Part shown: positions 28,186 through 39,300 of the stretch, one piece after another | Layout: each line of letters begins with the position of its first letter | Position numbering within the stretch: position 1 is the first letter of the stretch | Assembly (NCBI GenBank): GCA_964602415.1 | Contig: CAZRQL010000004.1 | Location: 62,001 to 126,000 of the forward strand | Reading direction: 5' to 3' | Length of the DNA: 64,000 bases | DNA from: CAZRQL01 sp964602415 | Lineage (GTDB): Bacteria; Bacteroidota; Bacteroidia; Cytophagales; Flammeovirgaceae | The notes under the pieces: model-generated | What the model saw: the letters and a program-made list of their open reading frames with translations, nothing else | Database searches by the model: none | Told to the model about the DNA's origin: nothing | Position numbers and translations under genes: made by a program

Positions 28186-28911
28186 GTGAAGCAACAAAAA
28201 AACTGGACACCCACAAGAGTCATACTAAAAAACGGTGAATTTCGCGCCGACATCAATCAAGTCAGTCCTTCGTCTTATTATCTGGTGGAGGCTTTGCTTT
28301 TAGAGTTACCCAAAATCATGCAAACTTACTCTAAAGGAGTGGCTTTGGACTGCGGATGCGGTCAAGTTCCTTATTTTGAAATTTATTCAAAGAAAGTTGA
28401 TGCCGTTTTTTGTGTTGATTGGGAAAACTCATCGCATCCCAATCCTTATGTTGATTTTTTTGTTGATTTGAATAAAGATAAGCTGCCCTTTGAAGACAAT
28501 TTTTTTGATACCGTTTACCTCAATGATGTGTTGGAGCACATCTACAACCCATTTCATTTGTTGAAAGAGCTAAAAAGAACTCTTAAAAAAGATGGGCATT
28601 TGATTGTTTCGGTGCCTTTTATGTACCAAATACACGAGCAGCCTTTTGATTATTTCAGGTACACGGAGTTTTTTTTCCGCAAATGGGCGCAGGACAACTC
28701 GTTTGAAATCTTAGATTTGGTGGCCTATGGTGGCAGATTTGATGTGGCAATTGACAATTTGCACAAATTTTTATACCAAAAATTAAAAATATCAAAATTA
28801 TTTATCAAATATACAAGCCCTTGGTTGCTTTCTTCTTGGATAAGAAAGTACGTAAACCGAAGCGGAAAAATACATTTCCCGATAGGCTATTGTGTGGTTT
28901 TAAAAAAATAA
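28186..28911 (+). CDS. class I SAM-dependent methyltransferase
   Basis: A 241-residue methyltransferase. Motif I is ALDCGCGQVPYFEIY, followed by CVDWEN, the LPFEDNFFDTVYLNDVLEH block and a hydrophobic C-terminal part. Start is GTG at 28186, four bases after a TAACTTTG box. It heads a three-gene cluster (methyltransferase, GT4, TylF) with more AT-rich coding than neighbours, so it probably modifies a surface sugar. Confidence 0.85.
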   Translation: MKQQKNWTPTRVILKNGEFRADINQVSPSSYYLVEALLLELPKIMQTYSKGVALDCGCGQVPYFEIYSKKVDAVFCVDWENSSHPNPYVDFFVDLNKDKLPFEDNFFDTVYLNDVLEHIYNPFHLLKELKRTLKKDGHLIVSVPFMYQIHEQPFDYFRYTEFFFRKWAQDNSFEILDLVAYGGRFDVAIDNLHKFLYQKLKISKLFIKYTSPWLLSSWIRKYVNRSGKIHFPIGYCVVLKK

Positions 28912-28912
28912 A

Positions 28913-30061
28913 ATGAAAAAAATTGCTATTTATACTGGGTATCACTTTTTGGAGCATTCGATGACATTTGTTTACAGGCAATTGGAAAAGATGCGCGAAC
29001 AGGATGTCGAATTGATGATATTTTGTACCAAAAGAATAAATGAACATGATTTTCCTGATTTAGGCCAAGTCATAGAAATAAAATATAATATTGCAGATAA
29101 AGTTTATGTCAAGTTTTTTTCGGCTGATTTTGGAATAAGAACCGATTTTCCTCCTTTTCAAGGTTATCAAATTATCGGCCATTTAAAAAAATTCAACCCG
29201 GATTTGGTTTACGCTTTTTTTGGCAACAATGGCTTAGAAATCCTACCCGTTGCCAAAAAATTGAATGTTCCTCTTTTTGTTTCTTTTTTGGGAATTGATG
29301 CTTCTACATTTCTAAATAGTAGTTTTTATGCAAAAAATTTAAAAAACTTATTCGATTATGCCAAAATTGTTGTCCTTTCCCAAGAGATGCAGGAAAAGTT
29401 TGTAAAAATCGGTTGTAAAAGAGAAAAATTATTTGTCAATCATTTGGGAATACCTGTATCAAAATTTAATTATGTAAAAAGAAAACCCCTTGGAGAAAAA
29501 AAAGCAAACGGCGAAAAAATAATGCTGTTGCAGGTTTCGAGGTTTTTTGAAAAAAAAGGCCACTCCTATACCATACGAGCCTTTGCAGAAGCCCTGAAAC
29601 AATATCCCAATTTGGAATTGGTATTGGGTGGCGACGGGCCACTGTTGGAGCCTATGCAAAAACTGGCTGAAGACTTGGGCATAAGCGATAAAATTAATTT
29701 TGTGGGCAAGGTATCGCATAGCGATGTGATTACGTTGATGGAAAAGGCCGATATCTTTGTCCATCACAGCATTACGGCCTCAAACGGCGACCAAGAAGGC
29801 ACACCCACCGCTATTTTGGAGGCTATGGCCACCGGCTTGCCGGTCATTGCCACGCTGCACGCGGGCATCCCCGAGCAAGTCATCGAAGGAAAAACCGGTT
29901 TTTTGGTAAAAGAAAAAGATGTTGCTTCTTATAGCCAAAAAATCATAGATTTGCTTGACCAAGATTCAGAGCAGTTGGGAATGGAAGCCAGAAAACACAT
30001 CATCGGCAACTTTAATATAGAAACAGAAGTCAATAACCTTGTCACATTTTTTTATCAATGA
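28913..30061 (+). CDS. family 4 glycosyltransferase
   Basis: A 382-residue GT-B enzyme. The C-terminal half carries LLQVSRFFEKKGHSY, LVLGGDGPLLEPMQKL and the donor-site block GTPTAILEAMATGLPVI, which is the GT4 signature. Typical products are lipopolysaccharide or capsule sugars. It is two bases after the methyltransferase stop and overlaps the TylF-like gene by four bases (ATGA). Confidence 0.92.
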   Translation: MKKIAIYTGYHFLEHSMTFVYRQLEKMREQDVELMIFCTKRINEHDFPDLGQVIEIKYNIADKVYVKFFSADFGIRTDFPPFQGYQIIGHLKKFNPDLVYAFFGNNGLEILPVAKKLNVPLFVSFLGIDASTFLNSSFYAKNLKNLFDYAKIVVLSQEMQEKFVKIGCKREKLFVNHLGIPVSKFNYVKRKPLGEKKANGEKIMLLQVSRFFEKKGHSYTIRAFAEALKQYPNLELVLGGDGPLLEPMQKLAEDLGISDKINFVGKVSHSDVITLMEKADIFVHHSITASNGDQEGTPTAILEAMATGLPVIATLHAGIPEQVIEGKTGFLVKEKDVASYSQKIIDLLDQDSEQLGMEARKHIIGNFNIETEVNNLVTFFYQ

Positions 30062-30789
30062 AAAAAATCATCTCGAAAATTCTTTCTAAAAAAGAAAAAA
30101 TCAATTACAGCACAGCCGATTTTAGTGATTTCGAATTGGAAACAATAAATTCTGCCAAACCTTTCACCATGACAAGCCCTGAAAGAATGGTTTCACTCAT
30201 CAGAGCCACCGAATACACCATAAAAAATAATATAGAAGGCGATTTTGTGGAATGCGGTGTTTGGAAAGGCGGTAGTGCCATGCTGATATTGAAAACCTTG
30301 CTTAAATACGGAATTGATAATAAAAAAATATACCTGTACGATACTTTTGAAGGCATGAGTGTGCCCACCGAAAAAGACGTGAGTTTCACAGGGAAAAAAG
30401 CCGAAGTCTTGCTACAGGAACAAGACAAAGCCGTATCGCACTCGGTTTGGTGTTATTCTTCGTTGGAAGAAGTAAAGGCAAACATCCGACAAGTCGGTTA
30501 TCCTGAGGAAAATATCGTATTTGTGCAAGGCAAAGTCGAAGAGACTATTCCTGCCACCATTCCCGAAAAAATATGTTTGTTGCGATTGGACACAGATTGG
30601 TACGAATCCACCCAACACGAACTGCTGCATTTATACCCTCTTTTGGCACAGAGAGGTATCCTCATTATTGACGACTACGGCCATTGGGAGGGATGCCGAA
30701 AAGCCGTTGACGAATACTTTGAGGCCAATGAGATACCGATATTTTTGAGCCGTATAGATTACACGGGTAGGCTGGCTGTCAAAATATAG
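30058..30789 (+). CDS. TylF/MycF-family O-methyltransferase
   Basis: A 243-residue methyltransferase of the macrocin O-methyltransferase (TylF) family, whose members methylate sugar hydroxyls using Mg2+. It shows FVECGVWKGGSAMLIL (SAM site), LYDTFEGMSVPT, RLDTDWYESTQHEL and IIDDYGHWEGCRKAV (metal-binding aspartates). It ends the sugar-modification cluster. An O-methylated surface glycan is the likely product, which is inference from context. Confidence 0.9.
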   Translation: MKKIISKILSKKEKINYSTADFSDFELETINSAKPFTMTSPERMVSLIRATEYTIKNNIEGDFVECGVWKGGSAMLILKTLLKYGIDNKKIYLYDTFEGMSVPTEKDVSFTGKKAEVLLQEQDKAVSHSVWCYSSLEEVKANIRQVGYPEENIVFVQGKVEETIPATIPEKICLLRLDTDWYESTQHELLHLYPLLAQRGILIIDDYGHWEGCRKAVDEYFEANEIPIFLSRIDYTGRLAVKI

Positions 30790-30843
30790 CAAATTATTTG
30801 CGTTGAATCAATTGCTCGGAGTAGTAAGGAATTACCTTAATAT

Positions 30844-30863
30844 AGAATTTTGTCTAAAATTCT
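30844..30863. promoter_or_regulatory. inverted repeat upstream of hutU, distal
   Basis: AGAATTTT and AAAATTCT (8 bases each) flank a 4-base centre. It could be a regulator site or a short hairpin. Confidence 0.4.
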
Positions 30864-30885
30864 GCAATCAAATAAAGAATTATTT

Positions 30886-30912
30886 CTTTATCGTGTTATT
30901 ATTGCGATAAAG
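30886..30912. promoter_or_regulatory. inverted repeat just upstream of hutU start
   Basis: CTTTATCG at 30886-30893 and CGATAAAG at 30905-30912 form a perfect 8-base inverted repeat with an 11-base spacer, ending 10 bases before the hutU ATG. The position and symmetry suit a dimeric repressor operator, or a hairpin that hides the ribosome site. Confidence 0.45.
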
Positions 30913-30922
30913 TAAATTACCG

Positions 30923-32623
30923 ATGATCGAAACACTTGTCAACGAGCGCAAAGCCATTTTGGAATCTTTCCTTCAGCAGTACGCCCAACACCCCCGTTAC
31001 CGTGCGCCGAAAGGCAATGAACTTCACGCCAAATCTTGGCAAAGTGAAGCGGCTCTGAGGATGCTTCTTAATAATTTAGATGAGCAAGTAGCCGAAGAAC
31101 CGGAAAAGTTGGTGGTTTATGGAGGCACAGGACAAGCCGCCCGTAACCGCGAAGCATTGGAAAAAATCATAGAATCTCTACTTTTTCTGGAAGATGACCA
31201 AAGTCTTTTGGTGCAATCGGGCAAGCCTGTGGGCATAGTACGCACCCATAGCGAAGCCCCTCGCGTCTTGATAGCCAATAGCAACTTAGTGCCTCATTGG
31301 GCTACTTGGGAGCACTTCGAGCATCTCAAAGCCCAAGGCAAAATGATGTACGGGCAAATGACAGCCGGCAGTTGGATTTATATTGGTACTCAGGGGATTT
31401 TGCAGGGTACTTATGAAACTTTTGCCGAGTGTGGCCGCAAATACTTTGGGGGCAGCCTGTCGGGCAAACTGGTGGTAACAGGCGGACTTGGAGGGATGGG
31501 CGGTGCTCAGCCCTTGGCGGCCACAATAGCCGGTGCTACATTTTTGGGGGTGGACATTGACCCCGAAAGAATAGAAAAAAGAATAAAAACCAGGTACTTG
31601 GATAAAATGACGGACTCTTATGAGGAGGCCGTAAATTGGGCTTTGAGTGCCAAAGAAAACGGCGAAGCCATCTCAATCGGTCTGGTGGGCAATGTGGGTG
31701 ATGTATTGGCGAGGTTGCTCGAAGACGACATCATCCCCGAAGTACTCACCGACCAAACCTCAGCCCATGACCCTGTCTATGGCTATGTGCCTCACGGACT
31801 TACGTTGGAGCAAGCCAAACATTTGCGCGAAGAAAACCCCGACTTGTATCGGCAGATTTCCTACAAAAGTATGGCACGACACGTCCATTACATGCTCGAA
31901 ATGCAACGCCGTGGCTCAAAAGTCTTTGACTACGGCAACAATTTGCGCGAGTACGCAAAGATGGGGGGAGAATCCAACGCCTATGATTTTAAGGGCTTTG
32001 TGCCTGAATTTATACGTCCTCTATTTTGTGAAGGCAAAGGCCCTTTTCGTTGGGTGGCACTATCGGGAGACCCGCAAGATATTTTCACCACCGACCAAGC
32101 CCTTATAGAGGCTTTCCCCGAAAATCATCATTTGCATCGCTGGATAGAAGCCGCACAGCAGCGGGTGGCTTTTCAAGGCTTGCCAGCACGAATCTGCTGG
32201 CTGGGAATGGGAGAGCGCGAAAAAGCCGGTTTGGTATTCAATGAGTTGGTCAGAACGGGCAAAGTAAAAGCCCCTATCGTCATTGGGAGAGACCATCTGG
32301 ACTGTGGCTCGGTGGCTTCACCCAACAGAGAAACCGAAGGCATGATTGACGGCACGGATGCGGTCTCCGACTGGCCGCTGCTCAATCTGATGTCCAACAC
32401 AGCTGGCGGAGCCACATGGGTCTCTTTTCACCACGGCGGAGGTGTGGGGATGGGCTACTCTCAGCACGCAGGTATGGTGGTCGTGGCCGACGGGAGCGAG
32501 CGAGCAGAGCGGTGTTTGCGCCGCGTGCTGCACAACGACCCTGCAATGGGGGTCTTCAGACACTTGGATGCAGGCTATGATATTGCCATTGAATGGGCTA
32601 TCAAGTTTGGATTGATGCTGTGA
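30923..32623 (+). CDS. hutU: urocanate hydratase
   Basis: HutU converts urocanate to imidazolonepropionate in histidine breakdown, using NAD+ as an electrophilic cofactor. The 566-residue length is normal. Characteristic segments include YGGTGQAARNREA, TAGSWIYIGTQGI, VTGGLGGMGGAQPLA (dinucleotide site), DQTSAHDPVYGY and the active-site cysteine in DHLDCGSVASPN. No hutH, hutI or hutG lies beside it, so the pathway is split. Two inverted repeats precede it. Confidence 0.97.
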   Translation: MIETLVNERKAILESFLQQYAQHPRYRAPKGNELHAKSWQSEAALRMLLNNLDEQVAEEPEKLVVYGGTGQAARNREALEKIIESLLFLEDDQSLLVQSGKPVGIVRTHSEAPRVLIANSNLVPHWATWEHFEHLKAQGKMMYGQMTAGSWIYIGTQGILQGTYETFAECGRKYFGGSLSGKLVVTGGLGGMGGAQPLAATIAGATFLGVDIDPERIEKRIKTRYLDKMTDSYEEAVNWALSAKENGEAISIGLVGNVGDVLARLLEDDIIPEVLTDQTSAHDPVYGYVPHGLTLEQAKHLREENPDLYRQISYKSMARHVHYMLEMQRRGSKVFDYGNNLREYAKMGGESNAYDFKGFVPEFIRPLFCEGKGPFRWVALSGDPQDIFTTDQALIEAFPENHHLHRWIEAAQQRVAFQGLPARICWLGMGEREKAGLVFNELVRTGKVKAPIVIGRDHLDCGSVASPNRETEGMIDGTDAVSDWPLLNLMSNTAGGATWVSFHHGGGVGMGYSQHAGMVVVADGSERAERCLRRVLHNDPAMGVFRHLDAGYDIAIEWAIKFGLML

Positions 32624-32882
32624 ACCGCCACATAAAAATATTGAACTTAGATTGAAATTCATTTACTTGCCAATAAAAATGTAGCCTCGCGATTGAAGCC
32701 CCTGTATCAAGGCAGTATCCCTAAGGCCGGGGCAATGATTGATTACAGCAAAAGTTAAATTGCTCCGTTATATTCTGGTAAAGCACCAAAAAACATTGCT
32801 TGATAAAAGTAAATTTCTTTTTGGTGTCTTAAACTGTCTATGTGTAAGTTGATGGTATTTTTACGCTAAAAGTTATATTTTT

Positions 32883-35800
32883 ATGATAAAAAAGATTACT
32901 ATTTTTTATTTTGTGCTTGTCGCAGGGGTTTCTCTGCTCAAGGCACAAGACGGTACAACCCTGGGAACTGAGTTCATGTTTGGTTTTCCCCAAAACTATA
33001 TCAATGACGTACAGCAGAACCCCGAAATTTTTGTGAGTGGCAAACCCGGCACAATCATCAAAATCTCCCAACCTGCCTACATCAGAAGACCTTGGCACGG
33101 TACTTACAAACTCAATGACAAAGGCTACTGGGGCAGCGGGCCTTTGGAGCGGGGCGACGTGGCGGCTTTTGGTGATGGCAAAAACCAGTTGGGTATCCTT
33201 TTGGAAGCGAGCGACACTGTCTCGGTGTATATCAACAGCTTGCGCGAGTACAGTGCCGATGGTACAGTGGTTTTGCCTATCCCGTCTTTGGGCAAAGAGT
33301 ACTATGTATCTGCCTATAAGGAAAACTTCAATCCATATTCTTCTGAATCACAAATACTCATAGTGGCAGCAGAGGACAGTACCAACGTTATGATTTGGCC
33401 GGCAGGCCCTACGAAAGTGCCCGCCAGAGGGCCTTTAGACCCCAAAAACGAACGAATCATACCCTCTCACGTCATACAACTCAAAAAAGGAGAATGTTAC
33501 TTGGTGCAAGGCACTCAAGTAGGCAATACAGGAGGGGCAGACTTGACGGGCACAAGGGTCATGTCTTTTGCGCCTAATGGCCAAAGATGTAAACCAATCG
33601 CTGTGTATGGAGGCAACGCCTGTACCAATGTAGGCATACCTGCCGGATGTGGCGGTTATTGCGATGTGGTCTTCGACCAGTCTTACCCCGTTATTTCTTG
33701 GGGCAAAGAATACATCGGTATGCCTCTGGCCAACCGAACTATGGACAGATTCCGAATTCTTGCCGCAGAAGACAGTACACTCATCTACCTGAACAACAGC
33801 CCCAACCCTCTGAGAGACCAAGCCGGGAAGATTATTTACATCAACCAAGGCGGCTTTCATGAGCTCAACCATGCCACAGGCAATGCTCCCGAAGGCCCTA
33901 CCAAAACACCTGTCTCAATTAGAGGTTCAAAACCCATCGCCGTAACTCAATACTGTGCAAGCCGTACCTGCGAGGTATCACTTAGAAACCAAGGTGATCC
34001 TTTTTCTATCGAACTCTCGCCCAACGAGCAGCGCATTACCAAAATGGTATTCAATGTGTTTCAGATTAATGGAGGAGCACAACCCAAAACCTATACCGCC
34101 AATATTTTGGCTTTGCGCAAAGACATTGGCAGAATCACATTTGACGGAAGACCTATTGCCGAAGACAATTTTTACAAGCCGCCAACCCTTAGAACCATTG
34201 ATGGAGAGGGGCTTACCTACGCCATTTTGCAAGGCATCACCCCCGGCACACACACCATCGAAGCCCCCAACGGCTTTGTGGGCACTGTTTATGAGATGGC
34301 GACAGACGAATCCTACGGCTACGCAATGGGGGCAAGGCTCGCACCGCTTAACTTCAAAAATGATTTTCTGGATGGCAAGTACCCACAAATCCGTCAAAAT
34401 ATTGACCCTAAAGATATTTGCTCAGGTCTGGATGTGGTTTACACCATCAATGATGAACTGGGCAGGTACCGCTTCTTCACTTGGGATTTTGGAGACGGTA
34501 CGACCCGCGTACGTCCTATTGCCGACCGCAACGGACAAAGAGGCGATACAGTCAGACACACCTACAGCCGCTCGGGTACTTTTTATGTTACCGTAGGGGC
34601 ATCCAAGAAACTCAACCCCGAAATATGCGACAACGTAGTGGAATATAAGTTTAGGGTAGTCATAGAACGCCGTCCCTTTGAAGGCATCCAGCCCAACGGC
34701 CCCCGCTCTGTTTGCCCCGACCAAAAAAATGTCCGCTACCGCACTTCCGCCGCAAACCGAACCATATACAAAGAGCTTTTTTGGGAAGTGGTCGGCAGAG
34801 GAGCAGGAATTGTTACTTTTGATAAAGATGGCAATAAAGTATTGGTCAAAAACCTGCGCGACACCACCGGAGAGGTTCGAGTGGATTGGGGCGAAGCCGA
34901 CAATTTTGCCAGAGTCAAAGTAAGGGGCATAGAAAAATTAGGCTGTTGGAGTGATTTTGATTCTATTCGCGTGCGGGTGGGCAGAGACCCCGAAGTTCCG
35001 GCGGATACCGTGCAAGGCCCCGAAATAGTATGCTCTTCAGACCATAAATCCGCAACTTATGGCGTAAAAGAGCCGGGCGGCACTTCTTACTACTTCTGGA
35101 ATATTTCGCCCAAAACAGGCTACCGCATCATAAATGCCAAAAAAGACAGTTCGCAAATCAATATCGAATGGCTTAAAGAAGCCTACGGCAAAACCTATAC
35201 CATAAGAGTCAAAGAAGTGGACAGTGCCATCGTTACTTGCCTTCCTTTTACTGACCTGCCTGAGTTCAAGACTTATATCTATCCAAAAGCAGATACCGTG
35301 CTGGACATGATTTCGGTGAGCTATCCCCCTGCAGGGCAGGATGACGACCGCATCAACGTACAGTACGAACTCTTTGACAATGTATTCAATGGCGAGGAAA
35401 TCGTATCCATGAGCAAAACACGCCTTCAAAAGCGCGTCCTTGACCCCAAAACCCTCACCCAAATCGGCCAAACGGAGCTATCGGCCACCAATGGCAGGTT
35501 GAGCGACGGCCAAATCAAACCCCAAGAAGAACTATATGAATACTTTGCAACCGGAGTGGACAACTGTCCCTTGGGAGAACAGGCCGTGTTGCCTTCAGGT
35601 ACTTTGAGAAGTATTTATCTCAGGGCTGAAGCCAAAGAGGCCACAGTACCCAATACTCCTGCCGTTACTTCTTTGCAATGGACTCCTTTTGTAAACAGGC
35701 CTGATGTTACTTACAGCGTCTATCGAAAAACGGAATCTGAAGATTGGAAAGTTTACTCTACTGCGCCCTTAACACAAACAAGCATAGAGTACCAAAACGG

Positions 35801-36179
35801 AGACGAAGCCGTTGTACACCGGTACAAAATCCAAGCCCGCTACCGCTCGCGCAACGGCAACATGATAAACGTGTGGTCAAACGAGGCTTCGGTTATCCAC
35901 GCCAAAGATGTATTTGGTACGCCTATGATGACCCCCAACGGCGACGGCAAAAATGATGTGCTCGTAATCGTAAACCTTCGCTCCCACCCTGTGGTAGGGC
36001 CTAAAAAAATGACCATATTCAACCGCTGGGGACAAGTGGTCAATGCCATCGAAGACTACCAAAACGACTGGGCAGGCACAGGACCAAACGGTGAACAACT
36101 GGAAGGAACTTACTTTTATGTAGTCATCGACTCACAAGGCGGCTTAGTAACCAGAGGAGCCGTGACGATTGTGAGATAA
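32883..36179 (+). CDS. secreted PKD protein with IgGFc-binding-like head and T9SS type B (gliding) C-terminal domain
   Basis: 1098 residues with a signal peptide (IFYFVLVAGVSLLKAQ). The N-terminal half (GTEFMFGFPQNY, ILIVAAEDSTNVMIWP, KPIAVYGGNACTNVG, DRFRILAAEDSTLIY) resembles the IgGFc-binding-protein N-terminal domain found in many Bacteroidota surface proteins. A PKD domain near 525-570 has FFTWDFGDGTT and HTYSRSGTFYVTVG. The C-terminus (TPNGDGKNDVLVIVN, KKMTIFNRWGQVV, LEGTYFYVV) is the gliding-motility-associated type B sorting domain. It is probably a large cell-surface adhesin. A strong terminator follows 20 bases later. Confidence 0.9.
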   Translation: MIKKITIFYFVLVAGVSLLKAQDGTTLGTEFMFGFPQNYINDVQQNPEIFVSGKPGTIIKISQPAYIRRPWHGTYKLNDKGYWGSGPLERGDVAAFGDGKNQLGILLEASDTVSVYINSLREYSADGTVVLPIPSLGKEYYVSAYKENFNPYSSESQILIVAAEDSTNVMIWPAGPTKVPARGPLDPKNERIIPSHVIQLKKGECYLVQGTQVGNTGGADLTGTRVMSFAPNGQRCKPIAVYGGNACTNVGIPAGCGGYCDVVFDQSYPVISWGKEYIGMPLANRTMDRFRILAAEDSTLIYLNNSPNPLRDQAGKIIYINQGGFHELNHATGNAPEGPTKTPVSIRGSKPIAVTQYCASRTCEVSLRNQGDPFSIELSPNEQRITKMVFNVFQINGGAQPKTYTANILALRKDIGRITFDGRPIAEDNFYKPPTLRTIDGEGLTYAILQGITPGTHTIEAPNGFVGTVYEMATDESYGYAMGARLAPLNFKNDFLDGKYPQIRQNIDPKDICSGLDVVYTINDELGRYRFFTWDFGDGTTRVRPIADRNGQRGDTVRHTYSRSGTFYVTVGASKKLNPEICDNVVEYKFRVVIERRPFEGIQPNGPRSVCPDQKNVRYRTSAANRTIYKELFWEVVGRGAGIVTFDKDGNKVLVKNLRDTTGEVRVDWGEADNFARVKVRGIEKLGCWSDFDSIRVRVGRDPEVPADTVQGPEIVCSSDHKSATYGVKEPGGTSYYFWNISPKTGYRIINAKKDSSQINIEWLKEAYGKTYTIRVKEVDSAIVTCLPFTDLPEFKTYIYPKADTVLDMISVSYPPAGQDDDRINVQYELFDNVFNGEEIVSMSKTRLQKRVLDPKTLTQIGQTELSATNGRLSDGQIKPQEELYEYFATGVDNCPLGEQAVLPSGTLRSIYLRAEAKEATVPNTPAVTSLQWTPFVNRPDVTYSVYRKTESEDWKVYSTAPLTQTSIEYQNGDEAVVHRYKIQARYRSRNGNMINVWSNEASVIHAKDVFGTPMMTPNGDGKNDVLVIVNLRSHPVVGPKKMTIFNRWGQVVNAIEDYQNDWAGTGPNGEQLEGTYFYVVIDSQGGLVTRGAVTIVR

Positions 36180-36199
36180 ATCTTTTTTGCACCCAATCA

Positions 36200-36236
36200 A
36201 AAAAACCTTACTTGCTATGTGCAGGTAAGGTTTTTT
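36200..36236 (+). terminator. rho-independent terminator after the PKD protein
   Basis: A long stem, AAAAAACCTTACTTGC against GCAGGTAAGGTTTTTT (one G-T pair), with a 5-base loop TATGT and a T-run. The A-rich 5' arm makes it able to work on both strands. Confidence 0.9.
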
Positions 36237-36381
36237 GTTTTAAACCCTGATTACAAAATAAATTTTTCTTAATGCTTAATCCGTGTTTTTTTACAGAAAA
36301 TCATCAACACCAATTGCTAACATTTCTTAACAATCCAAAATCTTTGCTGTTACGTTATAGGTTTGTATAAAATTTTTTATT

Positions 36382-39300
36382 ATGCACAAAATAATATTGC
36401 CATTTGCAATTCTGCTATGTTCTCTAAACGTACATGCACAACGAACGATTTGGATAGAGACATTTGAGGATTTGGCGGCAGGCACGACAACCGATGCAGG
36501 CACAACAGCCTGGACACGAGATGTCAGCACTGCCAACCTTGGCGGAGGCGACTTTTTTGAAGTCAGAGAGATTGATTATTGGAATGGAGGGGCTCCCTCT
36601 TTTACCGCGGGCGACAGAAGAGCCTTTGGTTCGGGCAACATAGGGGGAGCAAGCCCCAACAACATAGCCAGTTGGACGAGCCAAGCCATAGACATATCCG
36701 CATACACCTGCACCGGTTGCAGCGGGGTGAATGTGTCGGTGGATGTATGGGAAACAGGTGCATTGGATTTAGGAGACAATGTAAAAGTCCAGTACAGCCT
36801 AAATGGTGGTAGTTCGTGGACTAACATAGTAAACATAACCGATGACCCGATTAGTTACGATATCTCAAACAGACCCAATGCGGAATGGAGTGCCGAAAAT
36901 GTATTTGGCTGCGGCATAGGCGCAGGAACCTCTGCGGCCACCATAATCGTAAGGGTGCTCATACAGTCCGATGACGACGCGGGCAATAACGAAACCTATT
37001 TTTTTGACAATGTGAGGGTCTCTGCCACGGGGCTTACATTTACGGAAGTGGCTTCCTCTGCCGGCATCACGGTCGGAGGACTCGATAAAGACGGGGGCAA
37101 CCTATGGGCTGACCTGAACAATGACGGCTGCCTGGATTTATTTGTTAATCTTAACAACGACAACGGCAGGCTATTTCTGCAAAATCTATCATCGGGAAGA
37201 TGTGCGGGCACTTTTACAGACAGAGGCAACGACGGCACCAACCCAATATTCAGAGATGAGCAGTTTTCCTCAAGATGGGCAGAAAGAAGTATCGTAGCCG
37301 GAGATATGAACAACGACGGCTATCTGGACATCGCGCGCAACAGCAACCCTTTTTTCACCATCCACTACAACAACGGGATTGACGGGACGGTAACTTTTGG
37401 TAACCTTGCAACTTATCAACACAGCATTCGGGGCTTCAATAATATTCTTTACACCGATCAAAACAATTTCAACACCGAAGGGCTGGCTTACCTTGACTAC
37501 AACCTTGACGGCTGGCTTGACCTCATCATTGACAACCACAATACCGGAACGCTGGCATTCCAAAAAGTTGTCTCCACCAATGCAGCCAATTGCAGGACTG
37601 ACTTTTTCAATCTGATTAGCTCGTCTAATACAGGGCTTAACGCATCGGTGTCTGACGGCGATTACCTTGCAACGGGAGACTACGACGACGATGGGAAATT
37701 GGATTTTATAGTCAGAAAAGACGGCGATGCCAACGATCTTTTCAGAAACAATTTCACCAACCCAACGGTTACTACCTACTTTTCGCTTGATTTGATGGGC
37801 AACACCAATTTTACCGATGCCGATAACAACGACAAAGGCGGCTGTGCTTTTGTGGACTTGGACAATGACGGAGATCTAGATTTGATTTGGACATCAAGAG
37901 GCGATGGAACAGGCAATTTCAACACAACCATCTGGGAAAGAACAGGTACGACTTGGACACTCAGGGGTGCGCCCATATACATGACCTACGAACAAGCAAT
38001 AGACTGCGTAACCTTTGGCGATGTGGACAGCGACGGAGACTACGATCTATTTTTTAGCAATAGCAACAACAACAACGGCGCGGGATACCTGCTCATCAAC
38101 AACTACGACCCCGATAATTCCGATAACAACTTCACTTTTTCTCGGCACGCTTACAAAAACTGCAGCGGTATCATCGTCCCGGAAGCAAGAAACGGCGAAT
38201 CCACCACTTTGGTGGACTACGACCACGACGGAGACTTGGATTTGTATGTGGTGCACACCAACCAAGACAACAGACTGTACAAAAACAATACACTTTCTAC
38301 TTCGTCTCCTGCATCAGCGCGCAACTATATGCAAGTGCGGGTGGTAATGCAAAACGAGACCAGTGCAGCCACCGACATCTACAACCGCACCATGATAGGG
38401 GCCAACGTTACGCTTTGGGACTCTACCTTCAACCGCAGGATCGGCGGCACACAAACTTTGAGCGGGGCACGCGGGCATGGTTCGCAAGACCCTCATATCA
38501 TGTATTTTGGGGGGCTGAACCGCTTCGCTACTTACAAGCTGGTGGTTCGCTACCCTCGGATGGGCACACTGGCACGCTGGACAGATACCATCACGGTAGT
38601 ACCTGCTCAGATTGCATCGCCTCTGGGAGGCCATGCTTTTCAAACTTTGACTGTGGCGCGCCCGGGTGAGTTTTTTGGCATCAACAACCCATGCAACGAT
38701 TTGATACAATGCGAAAATAAAGCCACAGGCATCAGAGGGCCGGGCGGTGTGGGCAGCACAAGCGCAGGGGATGTATTGTCCCTTTGGCTTAGGGGCGCAA
38801 ACATCAACCTCAGCAATGGCGCGGCCATCAGCCAGTGGGACGAGCTATCAGGCAAAAACAACCATGCCGTACAAACCTCTGCCACCAACCGCCCCACTTA
38901 CGTGGCTGCATCGGCCAACCTCAACAACCGCCAAGCTGTTTCTTTCAACAGCTCAAGCCGACAGTTTTTTGCCATAGCCGACGGGGTAGTGGACAGCACC
39001 ATCCTATCTAAAACCAACACCATTTTTGTGGTAGGTTCTAGAAGTGCGAGTTCTTCAGCTGCCGATTACGCTTTGTACGCCAGCAACCAAGAGAAAGGAA
39101 CCGCACCGACGGCCACAGATGCTTATGACGGCGGAGGACATCCGGGGTTCAATCGCTACGAGTTCAACATGGGCTTCAACGCCTCGGGAGTGCCAAGAGT
39201 GGACATAGAGGACAACCAAAACACCGTCTTCACAACCATCACCACCACAAGCGGAGCCACCGGAGCAGAGCCTCAGATTATTACTTTTGAATACCAGCAA

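Noticed and set aside
32624..32882. Small gene or RNA between hutU and the PKD protein
   Set aside because: No frame, stable hairpin or conserved RNA signature was seen in this 259-base gap.
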